Assembly: GCF_031326345.1 (NCBI RefSeq)
Contig: NZ_CP133671.1
Location: 1,178,001-1,242,000 of the forward strand
From: Aureispira sp. CCB-E
GTDB lineage: Bacteria > Bacteroidota > Bacteroidia > Chitinophagales > Saprospiraceae
DNA length: 64,000 bases
Direction of reading: 5' to 3'
Shown here: positions 18,088 to 28,470 of the stretch, piece after piece
Layout: each line of letters starts with the position of its first letter
How positions within the stretch are numbered: position 1 is the first letter of the stretch
Position numbers and translations under genes: made by a program
Notes under the pieces: model-generated
Told to the model about the DNA's origin: nothing
Databases searched by the model: none
What the model saw: only the letters and a program-made list of their open reading frames with translations

Positions 18088-18513
18088 ATGGAAGTTGAAG
18101 AGTATTATGGAAACGAAAAACCACCAGAAAAATGGAAATCGATAGTTAGTGTGGTCGCTATTGTTGTTATGGCAATTATTTTATTTCGCATTTTATTTGC
18201 TATGTTAATTCCTATCGTGACCATCATCTTGTTGGTTGCCAATAGAGATTTAGTTTCTAAGATCATTCGAATGATTTATCAATTGTATCAAGAAGAATTG
18301 TATAAAGGTCTCTTAGCAACCTTAGCTAGTATTTTTCTTTTTGCTCCTTTTGTTGTCTTTTTGTTTTTTAGGACAGTTTATTATATGTTTGCAGAACACA
18401 AAATTGAAGATAGCAAGTCTACAAAAAGTTCCGATACAGAGCTAATTAATATCGTTCTTAAAGAGCGGGTAAAAAATATGCTTAATGACGATGATCATAT
18501 TCGATATCGTTAG
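18088..18513 (+). CDS. Hypothetical membrane protein
   Basis: A 141-residue protein with no recognised family. A polar N-terminus (MEVEEYYGNEKPPEKWKS) is followed by hydrophobic segments at about 19-52 (probably one or two helices) and 76-98. A charged cytoplasmic-type tail ends DDDHIRYR. The central loop contains KIIRMIYQLYQEELYKG. It is followed 54 bp later by the LacI-family regulator gene on the same strand, which may share its transcript. No signal peptide cleavage site is seen. Confidence 0.6.
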   Translation: MEVEEYYGNEKPPEKWKSIVSVVAIVVMAIILFRILFAMLIPIVTIILLVANRDLVSKIIRMIYQLYQEELYKGLLATLASIFLFAPFVVFLFFRTVYYMFAEHKIEDSKSTKSSDTELINIVLKERVKNMLNDDDHIRYR

Positions 18514-18567
18514 TGTTGGTTCCCTTCAAAATTTTGTACGAACTATTTTAAACTGATTCGTATTGAT

Positions 18568-19608
18568 ATGAAAAAGAAAGTTGCTCTTATTGATATAGCC
18601 CAAGCATTAGGTGTATCTAGGACATTGGTTTCTATGGTTCTGAATGGACAAGGAGACCAACATGGAATTAGTCCTATAACACAAGAAAAGGTAAAAGCAA
18701 AAGCAAAAGAACTGAATTACAAGCCCAATTCTATTGCTAGAGGCTTGCGAACAGGAAAATCAAATACGATAGGATTGATCGTAACCGATATTTCGAATAG
18801 TTTTTATGCTACTATAGCGCGTAGAATTGAAGAGAACTTGAGAAAATTAGGATATCATTTAATTTTCTGTAGTTCGGATGAACGCCCCGAACGAGAAGAA
18901 GAGTTGATTCAAATGCTGCGTGGTCGGCAAGTAGATGGATTGATTTTGGCAACAACTTTTCAAGAAAGTACTGTGTTGGAGGAAATGCAGAAAGAAGAAT
19001 ATCCTTTTGTATTGATAGATCGAGAAGTTCCCCAATTAAATACGCATGCCATTGTTGTAGATAACTACAACAGTTCAAAGAGAGCTATAGAGCATCTATT
19101 GGCTTCCAATCATCAAGAAATAGGTTTGTTGACTATTTCGCCAGCTCATTTAAGTACTATCAAAGACCGTGAACAGGGATATAAAGATGCTTTGGTTGCG
19201 GCAAATATTCCTATCCAGACAGCCAATATTTGTGAGATCGCTTTTGATGATATTGAACATCAAGTGGCACTTTCGCTCAAAAAAATGCTGCATAAGACAA
19301 ACCCAATTACAGCAATTTATGCAATTAACAATCGAATTGGAAAAGCTTGTCTTGAGCATTTGAATCAGGTCGGCATAAAAGTTCCTGAAGATATTGCTCT
19401 ATTGTGCTATGATGATATAGATGTATTCAAGTTTTGTGGTGTAACAGCCGTTGCTCAACCGATTGAAAAAATGGGCGATGAGGCTGTTCGAGTATTGTTA
19501 CAACAAATTAACTCATCAACTACTACTTCTTTAAAACCTCAGAAAGTTATTTTGCCCGCTTCTTTGGTATTGCGCAAATCCTGCAAGAGCTTTTCTGCTT
19601 CCTCTTAA
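18568..19608 (+). CDS. LacI-family transcriptional regulator
   Basis: A 346-residue DNA-binding regulator. The N-terminal helix-turn-helix (IDIAQALGVSRTLVSMVLNG) and hinge helix (NYKPNSIARGLRTGKS) are typical of LacI/GalR proteins, followed by a periplasmic-binding-protein-like effector domain (TIGLIVTDISNSFYATIARR, then GLLTISPAHLSTIKDREQGY). The usual ligand is a sugar or nucleoside, but no transport or sugar-catabolic gene is adjacent, so its target cannot be named. The upstream membrane protein gene points the same way; the downstream anti-sigma gene is convergent with only 34 bp between them. Confidence 0.92.
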   Translation: MKKKVALIDIAQALGVSRTLVSMVLNGQGDQHGISPITQEKVKAKAKELNYKPNSIARGLRTGKSNTIGLIVTDISNSFYATIARRIEENLRKLGYHLIFCSSDERPEREEELIQMLRGRQVDGLILATTFQESTVLEEMQKEEYPFVLIDREVPQLNTHAIVVDNYNSSKRAIEHLLASNHQEIGLLTISPAHLSTIKDREQGYKDALVAANIPIQTANICEIAFDDIEHQVALSLKKMLHKTNPITAIYAINNRIGKACLEHLNQVGIKVPEDIALLCYDDIDVFKFCGVTAVAQPIEKMGDEAVRVLLQQINSSTTTSLKPQKVILPASLVLRKSCKSFSASS

Positions 19609-19642
19609 AACCAGCAGAGCGGTCATTGATAGCAGGTTGTTG

Positions 19643-20230
19643 CTAGTTTGCTCCAACAACAAAATTCATTAGATCTCCCATCTCTCGGATGGATTTACCC
19701 TTTGAGTGCTGTTTGGCAAAAATAGTTGATGTATCTTTTTCTTGATAAAAATGCGTTTTATCAAGGGTGGGGACATAGATGGTATCTATTTTTAAAATAG
19801 GGACTTCTACGATTTTGGTTCGGTAGACTATTTTTTCTTGAATCCTTATTTTTTCTTGGATAATGGTATCTACTTTGGGAAGATAAACAACCTCCTTTTT
19901 TAGAACAGTTTCTGTAACAGGGCGAAACCACCCAACTATAATTCCAACCAAAACGGCTGCTAAGATGGCTTGATAGATCGGAATACTTGTAGGAGTCTGT
20001 TGCTGCGGTTGGTGTTTAGCTTTAAAACGTGCTTGCAAATCTTCTAATGTATTTCCATCCAAAGGTTTCTTTTGCGATAAGATTTGCTTGCTTTTTATTA
20101 AGATAAGGCGTTGTTGTTGGTAAATCTGAGGAGACATCCAATGCTGCACATACTGTTGTTCATCAAGGCTTAAATCTTCAAAGTCTTTTTGAAGCATCAA
20201 TTGCTCTAGTTGTTCGTAGTTATCATTCAT
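19643..20230 (-). CDS. Probable anti-sigma factor, membrane-anchored
   Basis: A 195-residue protein whose start overlaps the sigma-factor stop by 4 bp (ATGA), the standard sign of translational coupling. An acidic N-terminal region (residues 1-75) could bind the sigma factor. One transmembrane helix lies at about 84-100 ([15 protein letters not shown]), followed by a periplasmic part containing repeated hydrophobic/Lys stretches ([41 protein letters not shown]). No zinc-binding anti-sigma motif is visible, so the assignment rests mainly on position and topology. Confidence 0.65.
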   Translation of the reverse strand: MNDNYEQLEQLMLQKDFEDLSLDEQQYVQHWMSPQIYQQQRLILIKSKQILSQKKPLDGNTLEDLQARFKAKHQPQQQTPTSIPIYQAILAAVLVGIIVGWFRPVTETVLKKEVVYLPKVDTIIQEKIRIQEKIVYRTKIVEVPILKIDTIYVPTLDKTHFYQEKDTSTIFAKQHSKGKSIREMGDLMNFVVGAN

Positions 20231-20820
20231 AAAGCTTCTTTGTTTTGATGTGCTTGGGGATTAAAAATAGCTAATTGTTTGGACAGTTGTTTTAGGGCAT
20301 GGTGTAATCTAGATTTTACGGTTCCTTCAGGACAGTCTAAAACTTGGCTAATCTGCTGAATACTTAGTTCTTCTTGATAACGTAAAATGAAACAGATTTT
20401 GTGCTTGGGTTTTAATTGCTCAATGGCCAATTCTAGGTGTTTGTTAAAGATTTTTTGATCCAATTGCAGAGGGATGGTTTGTCCTCGACTAGGAATGGTT
20501 TCACAATCGTCTAAATTAGAGAAACGGTTGCTTTTTCGGCGGTATTCGTTTTTGCACATGTTTGAAGCAATTGTATAAATCCAAGTAGAAAACTTTCGAT
20601 TAGAGTCAAAGGCTTCAGGTTGTTCGATTAATTTAACAAACATGTCTTGAACAAAATCTTGCGCTTTGGCAGCATTCTGTCCTAGCATCCGAAAAAAGTA
20701 ATAGTACATTTTTTCATAATAACGATGGTACAGTTCATCAAAAGCCTTTGATTGCCCTTTCACAATTCGCTGCATCAATGCCTCGTCTTTTAACTGTTGA
20801 TAATTGGTTTTAAAGAACAT
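20227..20820 (-). CDS. ECF-type RNA polymerase sigma factor
   Basis: A 197-residue sigma-70-family factor of the extracytoplasmic-function group. Region 2 is clear ([20 protein letters not shown], then [13 protein letters not shown] and [20 protein letters not shown]), as is region 4 ([20 protein letters not shown]). Regions 1 and 3 are absent, as expected. It is translationally coupled to the downstream membrane protein, which is the likely anti-sigma factor. It starts only 7 bp after the outer-membrane barrel gene, so the barrel, sigma factor and anti-sigma factor form one operon. Confidence 0.93.
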   Translation of the reverse strand: MFFKTNYQQLKDEALMQRIVKGQSKAFDELYHRYYEKMYYYFFRMLGQNAAKAQDFVQDMFVKLIEQPEAFDSNRKFSTWIYTIASNMCKNEYRRKSNRFSNLDDCETIPSRGQTIPLQLDQKIFNKHLELAIEQLKPKHKICFILRYQEELSIQQISQVLDCPEGTVKSRLHHALKQLSKQLAIFNPQAHQNKEAL

Positions 20821-20827
20821 GAAGCTT

Positions 20828-23236
20828 TTATTTAATTCGCCCTATTTCAGAACGGTTAACAGAACGATCTTTTAGACCTTGAGCTTTCAATTTTCCAAAA
20901 TTATAACTTATCGCCAAACGAGCATAACGCGTACTATAACGGTTGTGATAATTGATGTTAAAATTACTGACCAAAGACCGACCACTCTCCCTGTAAGAAT
21001 ATAATATATCGCTAAAAGATAGTCGAATGGATAACTTGTCGTCTAAAAATTTGCGTTCAATACTAGCCCCTAATTCGTAAAAAGGATTAAAACTAAAATA
21101 ACCTTCTGCGCCACCAGAGACATATTGAAAAGTAATTTCTAGATTGAATACCTTAGGAATTCTAAAGGCATTATAACTGTAAATATAAAACATGGGACGG
21201 CTATAATTTAGTAAATCATTTCCTTTGTCATATTGTAATGTAGTATAACTAAAACCCAATGCATTGTAGGTTGTCCACCATTTATTCTCATAAGGTAGGT
21301 TGAGCGAAACATTGATTTGGTCTACTTTGTCATAATTCTTGGTAATAATATTAAAGTTATTGCCCACTTTGTCAATAAAAATATCCATGTGATGAAACGT
21401 ACGGGCAAACTCAAACTCTAAGGACGCCATTTCCATATAAGTCAATGCCCATTCAGCAGAATGAGTATAAGCAGGTATTAAGTTAGGATTACCTGTCTCG
21501 GTCGAGTATTGATCAATAAAATCGACAAAAGGATTTAAATCCCCAAAGCTAGGACGCTGAATACTAGTGGTGTAACTAATAGAGGTTGTCAAATCTTCTA
21601 AGATGTTATAACTAAGAGAAGCCGTTGGAAACGCATGCCAATAATTGCGACCTAAGATTGGGCGTTCTTCTATTTTAGAAAAACCTTGTAAGGTTGTCCA
21701 TTCTGCACGGATGCCCGCTTCTACAAACCATTTTTCATTTTCCCAATTTATCTGACTATAAATGCCCAATATATTTTCATTATAACGATAACCATTGCTA
21801 AAACTACTATCCCTAACCCATTCTCCTCTACTATTTTGCTCTAAAAAACTAATGGTACTATTATTCATAATAAAAGCATTTTTAATCCCAGATTCAAGCC
21901 TAATTTGATTCTTAAACCCTTTTGTGAAATCTATTTGCCCATTAAAAATATGAATATTGCTATTAGAACCATTTTGATAAGCATTGTATTGGGTGTCTAG
22001 AGGCATTTGTTGTTGCTGGTTAATTTTGTCCAACCCATTGCGAGTATAATTAGAATATTGACTTGCTATGAAAATCTCACTGTCTAGAGTATCTAAGTCT
22101 CTAGTATAGTTAAGATTAACAGAGTTATTCATAGAACTAGACGAACCCGTTGTAATCGCTGCAATCGTATTAAACGGATGATGGTTCAATGTGATTTGGT
22201 TGTCGTTGTTGATGGTTGAGTTGTGCAGCCCAAAGGAGCCACGATACTGAAGCCCCAAGATACTGATCGAGTCAGGTCTATAGCCTAATTTAAAACGATA
22301 GTAATGTCCTTGTGGTATTGTTCGTATGCTTTCGATATTGTTCAACATGCGCATGGTATCCTTTCCGTTGGTTGGATATGTTCGGATGTAATTATTAGCG
22401 TCCCAGTCTTTATCGTAATTAAACGCATAACTAAGTCCAACAGACCATTTTTTCTTTTTATAATTAAAACTTAGATTGCCAAAAGCACCGAAAAAACGAG
22501 CTTGGGTTAACCTTACCAAGGCTCTACCGTTGTAACCTTCTATGTTTTGTCGGCGAGTAATAATATTAATAACTGCCCGCCCAGCAGCATCGTAACGAGC
22601 CGATGGATTTTTGATGATTTCCACTTCTTTGATTTCAGTAGAAGGAATTGTTTTGAGTTCTTGAACGGTGACGGGCTGCCCATCTAATAATAAGATAGGA
22701 GCTCCTTTGCCAAATACTTGAACTTCATCTTTAGAATTGACAATTATTTTGGGAGAACGATGCAAAACGTCAAGGGCAGTCCCACTATTGCTCAACATAG
22801 ATTTTTCTACATTGACAATTACTTTTCCTCGCTCAGACTTAAAGGTTGGAACGGTAGATTCTACCGTTATCATAGTTAAGTTATTATCATAACTAAGTGA
22901 CAAAATTCCTAAATCCAATAGACCTTCTTTAAGGTCAGTTTGGACATTGAAAATCGTATCTGTGTACCCTAATGCGGTTAGTTTTACCAAGAAATTGGGA
23001 GTAGAAAGCCCTTCTAGTTCAAAGGTGCCATCTAAAATATAGGTTCCCTTTATCAAAGAAGAATCTATTAAATTGAGGACAAGAACATTGCCTACTTCAA
23101 TAGGATCTTTGTCAGAATTAATCAACTGTCCTTTGAGGCTAAAAAATTGTTTTTGTTGTGCCTGTATCCCAGCACTGCTAAGAAGCAGTGCCAAGAATAG
23201 GAGTACAAAATGGTTATGGTTTTCTTGTGTGCACAT
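20828..23236 (-). CDS. Outer-membrane beta-barrel protein (TonB-receptor-like)
   Basis: An 802-residue outer-membrane protein. After the signal peptide (ending SSAGIQAQ) comes a carboxypeptidase-regulatory-like domain ([18 protein letters not shown]), then a plug domain with [20 protein letters not shown] and [20 protein letters not shown], then a C-terminal beta-barrel rich in aromatic strands. This layout matches the outer-membrane beta-barrel family 3 found throughout Bacteroidota. No TonB-box was identified with confidence. The barrel gene precedes an ECF sigma/anti-sigma pair, so surface signalling is possible, although the usual separate anti-sigma signalling domain on the receptor is not seen. 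Confidence 0.83.
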   Translation of the reverse strand: MCTQENHNHFVLLFLALLLSSAGIQAQQKQFFSLKGQLINSDKDPIEVGNVLVLNLIDSSLIKGTYILDGTFELEGLSTPNFLVKLTALGYTDTIFNVQTDLKEGLLDLGILSLSYDNNLTMITVESTVPTFKSERGKVIVNVEKSMLSNSGTALDVLHRSPKIIVNSKDEVQVFGKGAPILLLDGQPVTVQELKTIPSTEIKEVEIIKNPSARYDAAGRAVINIITRRQNIEGYNGRALVRLTQARFFGAFGNLSFNYKKKKWSVGLSYAFNYDKDWDANNYIRTYPTNGKDTMRMLNNIESIRTIPQGHYYRFKLGYRPDSISILGLQYRGSFGLHNSTINNDNQITLNHHPFNTIAAITTGSSSSMNNSVNLNYTRDLDTLDSEIFIASQYSNYTRNGLDKINQQQQMPLDTQYNAYQNGSNSNIHIFNGQIDFTKGFKNQIRLESGIKNAFIMNNSTISFLEQNSRGEWVRDSSFSNGYRYNENILGIYSQINWENEKWFVEAGIRAEWTTLQGFSKIEERPILGRNYWHAFPTASLSYNILEDLTTSISYTTSIQRPSFGDLNPFVDFIDQYSTETGNPNLIPAYTHSAEWALTYMEMASLEFEFARTFHHMDIFIDKVGNNFNIITKNYDKVDQINVSLNLPYENKWWTTYNALGFSYTTLQYDKGNDLLNYSRPMFYIYSYNAFRIPKVFNLEITFQYVSGGAEGYFSFNPFYELGASIERKFLDDKLSIRLSFSDILYSYRESGRSLVSNFNINYHNRYSTRYARLAISYNFGKLKAQGLKDRSVNRSEIGRIK

Positions 23237-23262
23237 AAGGTAAATTGTGAGTGTCTTAAAAT

Positions 23263-23310
23263 GTAGTAGTTAGCTACGCTGCTACTGCGTGGTTTCAACG
23301 AACTATTGAA
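23263..23310 (+). repeat. Dispersed intergenic repeat, short copy R3
   Basis: A 48-bp copy holding TAGTAGTTAGC, the core GCTGCTACTGCGTGG and the end TTTCAACGAACTATTGA. It is the shortest form seen, as if internally deleted. It lies in the gap between the double-SUMF1 gene and the outer-membrane barrel gene, so it would be inside their shared transcript. Confidence 0.6.
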
Positions 23311-23341
23311 AATGATTAATTGGAGGCAAATAGCGTTTGTT

Positions 23342-25981
23342 TTACAAGCCAATTTCGCAAATGCATCTAAAACCCAACCAAGGACTAGGCACATCATAAG
23401 ATAATTGATTGCTAATCTTACTTTGATTGGGGGTATGAATCCAACTACCTCCCTTGGCGACTCCCTTTTCTTGAATCATTTCGGCAACATTACCAATCAT
23501 ATTATAATAACCTTTTCCATTAGGAGTAAAACTATAAGCGTTAGCGGTAGCCGTTGAGTCTTTGCTATGTTCTGAATTTGACCAGCTTAGATAAACTTTT
23601 TTACCTCCTTTGGGAGTTGTTAACGTGTTATAACCATAAGGAAAATCTTTTTTGTCTAACCCTCCACTTGCGGCATATTCCCATTCTTTTTGAGTAGGTA
23701 GGCGATACAAAATTTTTCCAAACTTCTTTTGACTGCTAGGATTCAACGCCAACATTTCATTGACTACCTTAGAACGCCATTGACAATAGTCAATAGCCTG
23801 TTGATGGCTAACTCCGACAACTGGAAAATCAGCATAAGCTCTATGTGTATGATAAAATTTCTGAAAGGAAGCATACTGACTACCCAAACTGATCCATACC
23901 GTTGTGTCTAATTGAGTCGTTTCATATTTGTCAATTTCATTTTGCTTCATCCAATATTGGTACTCTAACCAAGAAATATTGGTGATTTCACTCTCATCCA
24001 TATACAAGTTGCCCTTAAGGTGCAGGGTGTTGGGAGGACCCATCATACCTTTACGAATCTTATCTTGAGTTCCTTCTTCTAATACCTCCATAAAAACTCG
24101 AAACCCAATATAAGGTTGAGGTTCGGTATAAGTTTGCACATGATGTATGGTAGAAACTTCTGGAGCATGATACCAACTACCCCCTTTGGCGATTCCTTTT
24201 TCTTGAACCATTTCGGCAACATTACCAATGGTATTAAACAAGCCATAATTGTTGGGGAAATAGGCATCAGCCACCAAGCTAAAAAAGGCACCATCCAAGG
24301 CAGGGCTTCCTTGGTCTTTAGGATCTTTTGCTGTTGAATTGCTGGTATTAAAATTAGCCAAGAAACAACCTTGGGCATTTTTTACAAATTGACCTCCCCA
24401 AGAGTATTGGTATTCCTTAAACACGACAGTAGTATCTGCATTAGGGCTAAGAGTAGAGGCTGCTAACATCCATTCTTCTTCCGTTGGTAGTCTAAAACGA
24501 ACCCGTTTAAATTTCTTTTTTTTATGCTCGATATTATTATAAATAGCCGTTAACCAGTCACAAAATGCAGTTGCCGATTCGTAACTAATATTCTGAATGG
24601 GAGCATCAGGATCATCTGGAGAACCATGTAGGTACAAGCGTTCTTCGGGGAGATTTTGAAATTTTGTTGGCAAGTAACTACGCCAGTCTGTCTTGTATAT
24701 TTTATGAGCTTGTAATTGATCAAACTCCTTACGCTTTAACAAATCTGTTAAGAATAATTCATACACTTCATTGGTAACCTCTGTAACCCCTGCATATAGG
24801 TTTAAATTGTAATCCAAGGGTTCGAAGTTCTCTTCAATGTCTTTATGAGAAATCTCAATCATGGTTTTTGATTTTCCAGATTGAAAGTTGTTGTCCAAAT
24901 AAGCTCTTAAGTCGTCTCCCTTTTGTGCTGCATCCGCTATTTTTAAACTTAAGCTTTTAATTTGGTTGGCTTTGTCCCACTCATTATTCTCTTGATAATA
25001 ATCGTGCAAAATTAAAAATGCAGGAAGGTAGTTTACATTCGTTTGATGAACAATGTCTTGACTAATGTCGTAGTAAAGGGGAGTTGTTAAATAATCTAAT
25101 AAGAAATGCTGCTCATAATTATCAACTAAGGTGCTAATATTGTCAAAAGCCTTGGGGCTATGTTTAAAAGCCAAGCCAACAATATAGAGTTCTTCTTCAT
25201 AGTTTTTGATCAAACCTTTGGAAATGCTAATGCCAAGGTACAATGGGTAATTCAAATGAACTTGTGATAAATGCCGAACAATAGCAGGTTTTTCGTTAGA
25301 AATAAGCATAGGAATCTCTAACTGCTCAAAAATAGTCTTCCTATAATCAGGTTGAGTTAGTAACTCTAAGTTTAAAACGTGTATGTCTTGACGTAGTCCT
25401 TTGCCATGTTGCAAAAGCCATAAAGGGTGCGTATAGTTGTCGCCTTCTGTTAGTAAAATAGCATTTTTAGACAAACCTACTAAAACATTGTAGTTCCAAT
25501 GCAGCAAACCACTAGAGTACTCGCCAGAAGCAAGCCACTTTTGGCATAAATCAGTAACTTTTTCATCTTGGAAGCTGATTTTATAATATTGAATTAAATC
25601 AGGATATGTTTCATAACGGTGAGGAGCCAAATCAAAAGCTTTGAGTAAGAACTGAATGTCTTTTTGGACGACGTATTGGGCAAAGTTGGCTTCAAAAGAT
25701 GCAGGCAAAGCTTTTTGTAGCGCTTCGTTTATTGCTTGTAAGTCTGTTGTACTTATACTTCCTTTTTCTAAGAGTACTTGATGGGCCATAAAATAATTGA
25801 ACCAAGCATCGTGGTTATGTTGATTCTTTTCTATTTCTTGCTTCCAAAGATTAATTTGTTTGAAGTAGTATTCTGCCGATAAGTTTTGACGTGTGATGCT
25901 ATAAATTTTTTGTGGCGGCTTAGCAAGGGTGACGATAGAATATAAAAAACAAAGTATAAAAAAGCAGTTGAAGGTTTTCAT
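23342..25981 (-). CDS. Exported protein with two SUMF1/FGE-type domains
   Basis: A protein of about 879 residues. The ATG at 25981 (MKTFNCFFILCFLYSIVTLA) is preferred over a TTG four codons upstream, because it starts a signal peptide. Residues about 30-370 are helical and repeat-like. Two sulfatase-modifying-factor domains follow: about 380-635 (RLPTEEEWMLAA, NVAEMVQEKGIAKGGSW, GFRVF) and about 645-879 (RLPTQKEWEYAASGG, NVAEMIQEKGVAKGGSW, GFRC). This fold also occurs in GldJ and GldK of the T9SS/gliding machinery, but no lipobox is present and the doubled layout differs. The catalytic cysteines of true formylglycine generators are not evident. It may be structural. Confidence 0.8.
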   Translation of the reverse strand: MKTFNCFFILCFLYSIVTLAKPPQKIYSITRQNLSAEYYFKQINLWKQEIEKNQHNHDAWFNYFMAHQVLLEKGSISTTDLQAINEALQKALPASFEANFAQYVVQKDIQFLLKAFDLAPHRYETYPDLIQYYKISFQDEKVTDLCQKWLASGEYSSGLLHWNYNVLVGLSKNAILLTEGDNYTHPLWLLQHGKGLRQDIHVLNLELLTQPDYRKTIFEQLEIPMLISNEKPAIVRHLSQVHLNYPLYLGISISKGLIKNYEEELYIVGLAFKHSPKAFDNISTLVDNYEQHFLLDYLTTPLYYDISQDIVHQTNVNYLPAFLILHDYYQENNEWDKANQIKSLSLKIADAAQKGDDLRAYLDNNFQSGKSKTMIEISHKDIEENFEPLDYNLNLYAGVTEVTNEVYELFLTDLLKRKEFDQLQAHKIYKTDWRSYLPTKFQNLPEERLYLHGSPDDPDAPIQNISYESATAFCDWLTAIYNNIEHKKKKFKRVRFRLPTEEEWMLAASTLSPNADTTVVFKEYQYSWGGQFVKNAQGCFLANFNTSNSTAKDPKDQGSPALDGAFFSLVADAYFPNNYGLFNTIGNVAEMVQEKGIAKGGSWYHAPEVSTIHHVQTYTEPQPYIGFRVFMEVLEEGTQDKIRKGMMGPPNTLHLKGNLYMDESEITNISWLEYQYWMKQNEIDKYETTQLDTTVWISLGSQYASFQKFYHTHRAYADFPVVGVSHQQAIDYCQWRSKVVNEMLALNPSSQKKFGKILYRLPTQKEWEYAASGGLDKKDFPYGYNTLTTPKGGKKVYLSWSNSEHSKDSTATANAYSFTPNGKGYYNMIGNVAEMIQEKGVAKGGSWIHTPNQSKISNQLSYDVPSPWLGFRCICEIGL

Positions 25982-26448
25982 GAGAACATACAATTAAGAA
26001 TAATAGGCTATAGTTTTACTTTTGAGCCCTCTAAAAATTAAAATCGCTTCCTTATACACATGAACATTGGATGCGTTCATTTTTTTTCTAACTTTTTTTG
26101 TTTCCCAATAATCAATCGTGCGTTAGTAGTAAAAAAGACTCTTAAGTATACTAAAACTAATAAGGGGGGCATTTTTTGGATGCTTTTTTTAAACCTAGCT
26201 TGGGACTCCTTATATTTGAGGTATCAAACACTAGAAATTAGTAGACATGACCACGAATAGAGTTGTATTGTCGAAAAAGCAAGATTTTTTGAAGGACAAG
26301 GACAAGCGCAAACTCATAGCTATAAGTTATGAAGTAGAGCCTTTGACGAAGTCAATTAGAGAAAGATGTTTTTGTAGGCATACTATTTCATTCATGATAA
26401 TGTCTAGTATCTTACTATTAATTCAGCACAAACTAAAATCAAAATATT
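25982..26448. other. Intergenic region upstream of urocanase
   Basis: 467 bp between divergent genes. TATATTTG at 26211-26218 fits a TAnnTTTG element for the urocanase gene, but no TTTG lies at the right distance upstream. Two short open frames here have unlikely composition and were not accepted. No repeat copy was seen. Confidence 0.4.
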
Positions 26449-28464
26449 ATGAATGCGATTGACCATTTGACGGACTTTCAACAAGCAATTTTAGCAGGAA
26501 TTCCAAGTGATTTGCCACCAATTAAAGCGTTAGACAATACCGTAAGCCACGCTCCTAAACGCAAAGATATTTTGACGGAAGAAGAAAAAAAATTGGCGAT
26601 ACGCAATGCATTGCGCTATTTTCCAAAAGAACAACACCGTGTATTAGCACCTGAGTTTGCCCAAGAATTAGAGGTATATGGAAGAATCTATATGCATCGA
26701 TTTCGTCCAGATTACGAGATGTATGCTAGACCGATTCAAGATTATCCTTGCCAAAGCCAGCAAGCGGCAGCTATTATGTTGATGATTCAAAATAACTTGG
26801 ATCCTGCTGTTGCGCAGCATCCGCATGAATTGATTACCTATGGAGGAAATGGTGGCGTTTTTTCAAATTGGGGGCAGTATTTATTGACCATGCAGTATTT
26901 GGCAACGATGACGGATGAACAAACTTTGGTTATGTATTCGGGGCACCCTTTGGGATTGTTTCCTTCTCACAAAGATGCTCCAAGAGTAGTCGTGACCAAT
27001 GGTCTAATGATTCCTAACTACTCTAAGCCAGATGATTGGGAGAAGTTTAATGCGTTAGGGGTTACTCAATATGGACAAATGACAGCGGGGTCTTACATGT
27101 ATATCGGACCACAAGGAATTGTCCACGGAACAACAATCACGGTTTTAAATGGTTGCCGAAAAATTGACGACAAAGGAACGACTGGAAAATTATTTGTTAC
27201 AGCAGGCTTAGGCGGTATGTCGGGAGCCCAGCCCAAAGCTGGAAATATAGCAGGCGTGATTTCGGTAACAGCAGAGGTAAATCCAGCAGCGACTTACAAG
27301 CGCCACGAGCAAGGATGGGTCGATGAAGTAATTAGTGATTTGGATGAATTGTGTGCTAGAGTACGTCAAGCAAAAGAAAAGAAAGAAGTGGTGTCCATTG
27401 CTTATGATGGCAATGTGGTTGATGTTTGGGAGAAGTTTGAAGCAGAAGGCATCTATGTCGATTTGGGATCGGATCAAACCTCTTTGCACAATCCTTGGGC
27501 TGGTGGGTATTATCCAGCAGACCTAAGTTATGAGGAAGCCAATGAATTAATGGTTTCAGACCCAGATGCTTTTAAAGAAAAGGTACAAGAGACGTTGCGT
27601 CGCCATGCCACAGCCATTAATAAACACACCGAAAAGGGAACTTACTTTTTTGATTATGGAAATGCTTTCTTGTTAGAAGCTTCTCGTGCAGGAGCAGATG
27701 TAATGGCAGCAAACGGAGTTGATTTTAAGTATCCTTCTTATGTGCAAGATATCATGGGACCGATGTGTTTTGATTATGGATTTGGACCATTCCGTTGGGT
27801 ATGTGCTTCTGGAACAAAAGAAGACTTGCAAATGACCGATAAAATTGCAGCAGAAGTTATTGAATCATTGTTAGACAATGCACCTGATGATATTCGCCAG
27901 CAAATGGAAGACAATTTGCATTGGATAAAGCAGGCAGAAGAGAACAAAATGGTCGTTGGGTCACAAGCTCGTATTTTGTATGCAGATAGCGAAGGGCGCA
28001 TCCGTATTGCAGAAGCCTTTAACCAAGCCATCAAAGACGGTCGGTTATCTGGTCCTGTTGTCTTAGGAAGAGACCATCACGATGTTTCTGGAACGGACTC
28101 TCCTTATCGAGAGACTTCTAATATCTATGATGGTTCTCAATTTACAGCAGATATGGCGGTGCAAAATTTTGTTGGGGATGCTTTTAGAGGAGCAACTTGG
28201 ATTTCGCTACACAATGGTGGTGGCGTTGGCTGGGGAGAAGTGATGAATGGTGGTTTTGGAATGTTGTTGGATGGCACAGAAGCAGCTGACCGTCGACTTA
28301 AGTCCATGTTGTTTTGGGATGTTAATAATGGAATTGCTCGTCGAAATTGGGCTAGAAATGAAGGTGCCGTAACTGCTATTCAACGTGCTATGGATTTAAA
28401 TCCAAACTTAAAAGTTACATTGCCCAATGTAGCTGATGATGCCTTAATAGAAGGGTTATTTTAA
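26449..28464 (+). CDS. hutU: Urocanate hydratase
   Basis: A 671-residue cytoplasmic enzyme converting urocanate to imidazolonepropionate, the second step of histidine degradation, with tightly bound NAD+. Family features visible are ITYGGNGGVFSNWGQYLLTM, YSGHPLGLFPS and LGRDHHDVSGTDSPYRET, with the NAD-binding GGMSGAQPKAGN. It is of the long type (about 670, like the animal and many Bacteroidota proteins) rather than the 557-residue Pseudomonas type. The other histidine-degradation genes (hutH, hutI, hutG) are not in this window. A repeat element (R4) starts only 7 bp after the stop codon. Confidence 0.95.
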   Translation: MNAIDHLTDFQQAILAGIPSDLPPIKALDNTVSHAPKRKDILTEEEKKLAIRNALRYFPKEQHRVLAPEFAQELEVYGRIYMHRFRPDYEMYARPIQDYPCQSQQAAAIMLMIQNNLDPAVAQHPHELITYGGNGGVFSNWGQYLLTMQYLATMTDEQTLVMYSGHPLGLFPSHKDAPRVVVTNGLMIPNYSKPDDWEKFNALGVTQYGQMTAGSYMYIGPQGIVHGTTITVLNGCRKIDDKGTTGKLFVTAGLGGMSGAQPKAGNIAGVISVTAEVNPAATYKRHEQGWVDEVISDLDELCARVRQAKEKKEVVSIAYDGNVVDVWEKFEAEGIYVDLGSDQTSLHNPWAGGYYPADLSYEEANELMVSDPDAFKEKVQETLRRHATAINKHTEKGTYFFDYGNAFLLEASRAGADVMAANGVDFKYPSYVQDIMGPMCFDYGFGPFRWVCASGTKEDLQMTDKIAAEVIESLLDNAPDDIRQQMEDNLHWIKQAEENKMVVGSQARILYADSEGRIRIAEAFNQAIKDGRLSGPVVLGRDHHDVSGTDSPYRETSNIYDGSQFTADMAVQNFVGDAFRGATWISLHNGGGVGWGEVMNGGFGMLLDGTEAADRRLKSMLFWDVNNGIARRNWARNEGAVTAIQRAMDLNPNLKVTLPNVADDALIEGLF

Positions 28465-28470
28465 TTTTAA

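Noticed and set aside
18088-19608. Sugar-utilisation locus controlled by the LacI regulator
   Set aside because: No transporter, glycoside hydrolase or sugar kinase is adjacent, so no target can be supported.
23342-25981. Calling the double-SUMF1 protein GldJ or GldK
   Set aside because: GldJ and GldK are lipoproteins with one SUMF1 domain and usually sit with gldL, gldM and gldN. This protein has two domains, no lipobox and different neighbours.
26060-26462. Two overlapping short open frames upstream of hutU (66 and 71 codons)
   Set aside because: Low-complexity composition with many Phe, Lys and Cys and no recognisable domain or start signal. They overlap each other and the hutU start, so chance frames in AT-rich DNA are more likely.
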